In this document: positions 62,212 to 64,000 of the stretch, one piece after another
How positions within the stretch are numbered: position 1 is the stretch's first letter
How the letters are laid out: every line of letters begins with the position of its first letter
Assembly (NCBI GenBank): GCA_026119855.1
Contig: JAOWBW010000356.1
Span: 1,612,327-1,676,326 of the forward strand
Direction of reading: 5' to 3'
Origin: Campanula takesimana
Lineage: Eukaryota > Streptophyta > Magnoliopsida > Asterales > Campanulaceae
DNA length: 64,000 nt
The notes under the pieces: model-generated
Told to the model about the DNA's origin: nothing
Database searches by the model: none
What the model saw: only the letters and a program-made list of their open reading frames with translations
Translations under genes and position numbers: made by a program

Positions 62212-64000
62212 TGTAACGACCCCAAAACCAACCTAATTTTCGTAACTTAAAATGGAACTTTTATGTGCATTTTATGTGTTAGAAAATATTTTTATGACTT
62301 GCATATATTATTTGAGTATATATGTTAGTTAAAGTATTAGTAGAAATTTTGTTAAAAGGAATAAATGAGTTAGTTGAAATGTTAGGTTCCAAAGTGTAAC
62401 TTTAAAGTTCAGGGGCTTATTTGCTCAAAATGGAAGTGGAAGGACCAAAGTGAAAAGTTTGAAAATATCAAAAGCTTCTTATCCCTCACCTCTTTCTCTC
62501 TCTGTGTTCACACTTTGCTTTTGCTGAACAATTTCTCTCGTAGTTTCTCTCTGGTTCACGAAGAAAAAGTAAGTTCAACCCATTTCGATTTAATTATTTT
62601 TATTTACTTATCAGTTTTAAAAACTAATTATATAAAAATGATCAGGGCGTTGAGTAGGTCATTTCTACCCGAAAAAAACATATTTCTGCGATACTTTTTC
62701 GGGAAATAGGTAAGTTACTAATTCCCCTTAAATAGTAAAATGATCATATATTTGCTATATGTGTGATATGTGGTGCAATTATTGTGAAATGAATTTATTT
62801 GTGATACTTGTTTATTTGGGACAAAGGGAGTATAATTATACTGGTTAAGTGAGTTGGTTTGTATGCAAGGGAGTATATGGAGTATGTTTATATTGTGAAA
62901 ATGTTAGTATAAGTGTGTGAAAGTATACTCCTACTTGTGGGACGGTAAAATATTAACTTGAATTAAATGTTAAATAAGTATATTATAAAATTATACTATT
63001 ATTCTTGGGACGGGGAAATGAATGAAAGTAGCCCTAAATGAGTATATTGGTATATTAGAAAAATTATATTTATATTTGATACTTCTATTTGTTAATTTTG
63101 TGATTTGGGTAATATTTGTTATACTTGTATTTTTGGGACAAAAGGAGTATATTGAATTGGTTTTAGCAGGATGTTGGAATGGGTTAGAACTCAATTGTAT
63201 CCTTAAAGGAAGTTACTAAAGTTGTGTAGTTTGTGTGTTATACTTGTGGGACGGAAGGAGTAAAAATGAACTAAGGAAGAAATCTGGGATTTGGCCCAAA
63301 ATGGGAGGGGGCGCGCGCACCCTAAATAAGGAAGCGCACGCACCCCATGGTTACCAACTAGGCAAAAGTATCTGATCAAGGGAAGCGGGCGCACCCTTTT
63401 GGGTGGGGCGCGCGCACCCTTAAGTGACCAAAAATTGTGTGGATCTGATGAATGGGAGCGCGCGCACCCTATTGGGTGGGAAGTGCGCACCCCCCCTGTT
63501 TTCCAGGTTTGATAGTTTGTTTAACTTGGGTATAAGAGGACCATTGTTTGTGTAGTCCTTGGGTTTGTTTAGGACCCAAACGTGAATGTGTATGACTTTT
63601 ATGTCGTTGATGAAAAAGATTGGGTTGTGACTAAATGTCCTTATTATCGACTCTTTATGAGAAATCTTTTGTGTGCATCTTGTGAAGTATTTGGCTGAGT
63701 TCCTTCTTGGATTAAATGCCCCGGGTTTTGTTTAGCAAGTATTCATTACTGTGCTTCTTGTGAAAAGTCCAGCTGGTCTTGTTGTTGAGTCAGCCAATGG
63801 AACAATTATAGTGGTACAGGTAAGTCCAATATAAGGCTTTCCATTGGAGCTTCTGAGTCAGCCGATGGAAGAATTATAGTAGTACAGGTACGTCCACTAT
63901 AAGGTTTTCCATTGGAGCTTCTGAGTCAGCCGATGGAAGAATTATAGTGGTACAGGTAAGTCCACTATAAGGTTTTCCATTGGGAGCTTCTGAGTCAGGT
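62212..64000 (+). repeat. 3' LTR of Tekay 2, incomplete at the window end
   Basis: It matches 56440-58220 with scattered substitutions and small indels, including the GC-rich palindrome pairs near 63312-63490 and the 68-bp array from 63787. The element end and target duplication are outside the window. Confidence 0.92.

Larger units (their letters stand above)
28723..64000 (-). mobile_element. SIRE-like Ty1/copia element (copy 2), carrying nested insertions, continues past the window
   Basis: In the minus-strand sense the visible order is 5' LTR (56204-56439, then cut by Tekay 2), PBS, gag (56129-54201), the copia 2 insertion (37170-54195), the rest of gag, a pol lacking protease and most of integrase, RT and RNase H, an intron-containing envelope-like ORF, polypurine tract and 3' LTR (28723-30153). 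It inserted in the CACTA transposase. The remaining 5' LTR and the other half of the CACTA element must lie to the right of 64000. The copy is dead: a large internal deletion, stops and frameshifts. Confidence 0.85.
56440..64000 (+). mobile_element. Tekay-like chromovirus 2, decayed, continues past the window
   Basis: It starts TGTAACGACCCC. The 5' LTR is 56440-59058, then PBS, a shortened gag, a heavily decayed pol, a polypurine tract and the 3' LTR from 62212, of which about 1.79 kb are in the window. LTR ends, PBS, gag start and C-terminal chromodomain are related to Tekay 1, but the LTR body is different. Confidence 0.92.

Overview
The window is plant nuclear DNA, most likely from a eudicot, made almost entirely of nested transposable elements. 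This rests on plant-type element families (SIRE-like, Tekay-like and Tat/Ogre-like LTR retrotransposons, an En/Spm CACTA transposon, a MULE, Stowaway-type MITEs, an Au-like SINE), low GC with long AT-rich spacers, and spliceosomal introns. I see no intact host gene. The only host-gene sequence is a serine carboxypeptidase-like fragment carried inside the CACTA element.

Left part. Positions 1-4907 look like the 3' end of a Tat/Ogre-type Ty3 element: three unrelated tandem arrays (units of about 45, 27 and 138/114 bp), a polypurine tract and an LTR. A 3' piece of a SIRE-like element (5013-5341 plus 13191-15907) is split by a complete Ty1/copia element (5342-13190, minus strand, TSD cagtc). That element has one intact 1318-codon gag-pol frame, but its 5' LTR has lost 669 bp including the promoter. 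Positions 16174-19701 hold several MITEs and foldback elements.

Right part. This is a nest at least six deep: a MULE transposase fragment (20156) is cut by a copia LTR (20781), cut by a CACTA element (21133), whose transposase is cut by a SIRE-like element (28723 to beyond the window). The SIRE element is cut by a second copia element (37170-54195, TSD tcaag), which is cut by a Tekay-like chromovirus (42891-51757, TSD aaact). A second Tekay-like element (56440 to beyond the end) sits in the 5' LTR of the SIRE element. The 42891 chromovirus has an intact 1486-codon polyprotein and two 2118-bp LTRs that are nearly identical. It is the best candidate here for a recently active element.

Main unexplained signal. 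Several unrelated LTR families carry short CpG-rich palindromes, often in pairs (one perfect, one slightly imperfect), at fixed distances. The pairs are 22-23 bp apart and repeat every 73-74 bp in copia 1 and in both Tekay-like elements. In copia 2 they are 33 bp apart, and in SIRE the motif repeats every 15 bp. In the Tat LTR, copia 1 and copia 2 they lie about 50-100 bp upstream of a TATA-like box. Copia 1 and Tekay 1 even share the motif sequence.
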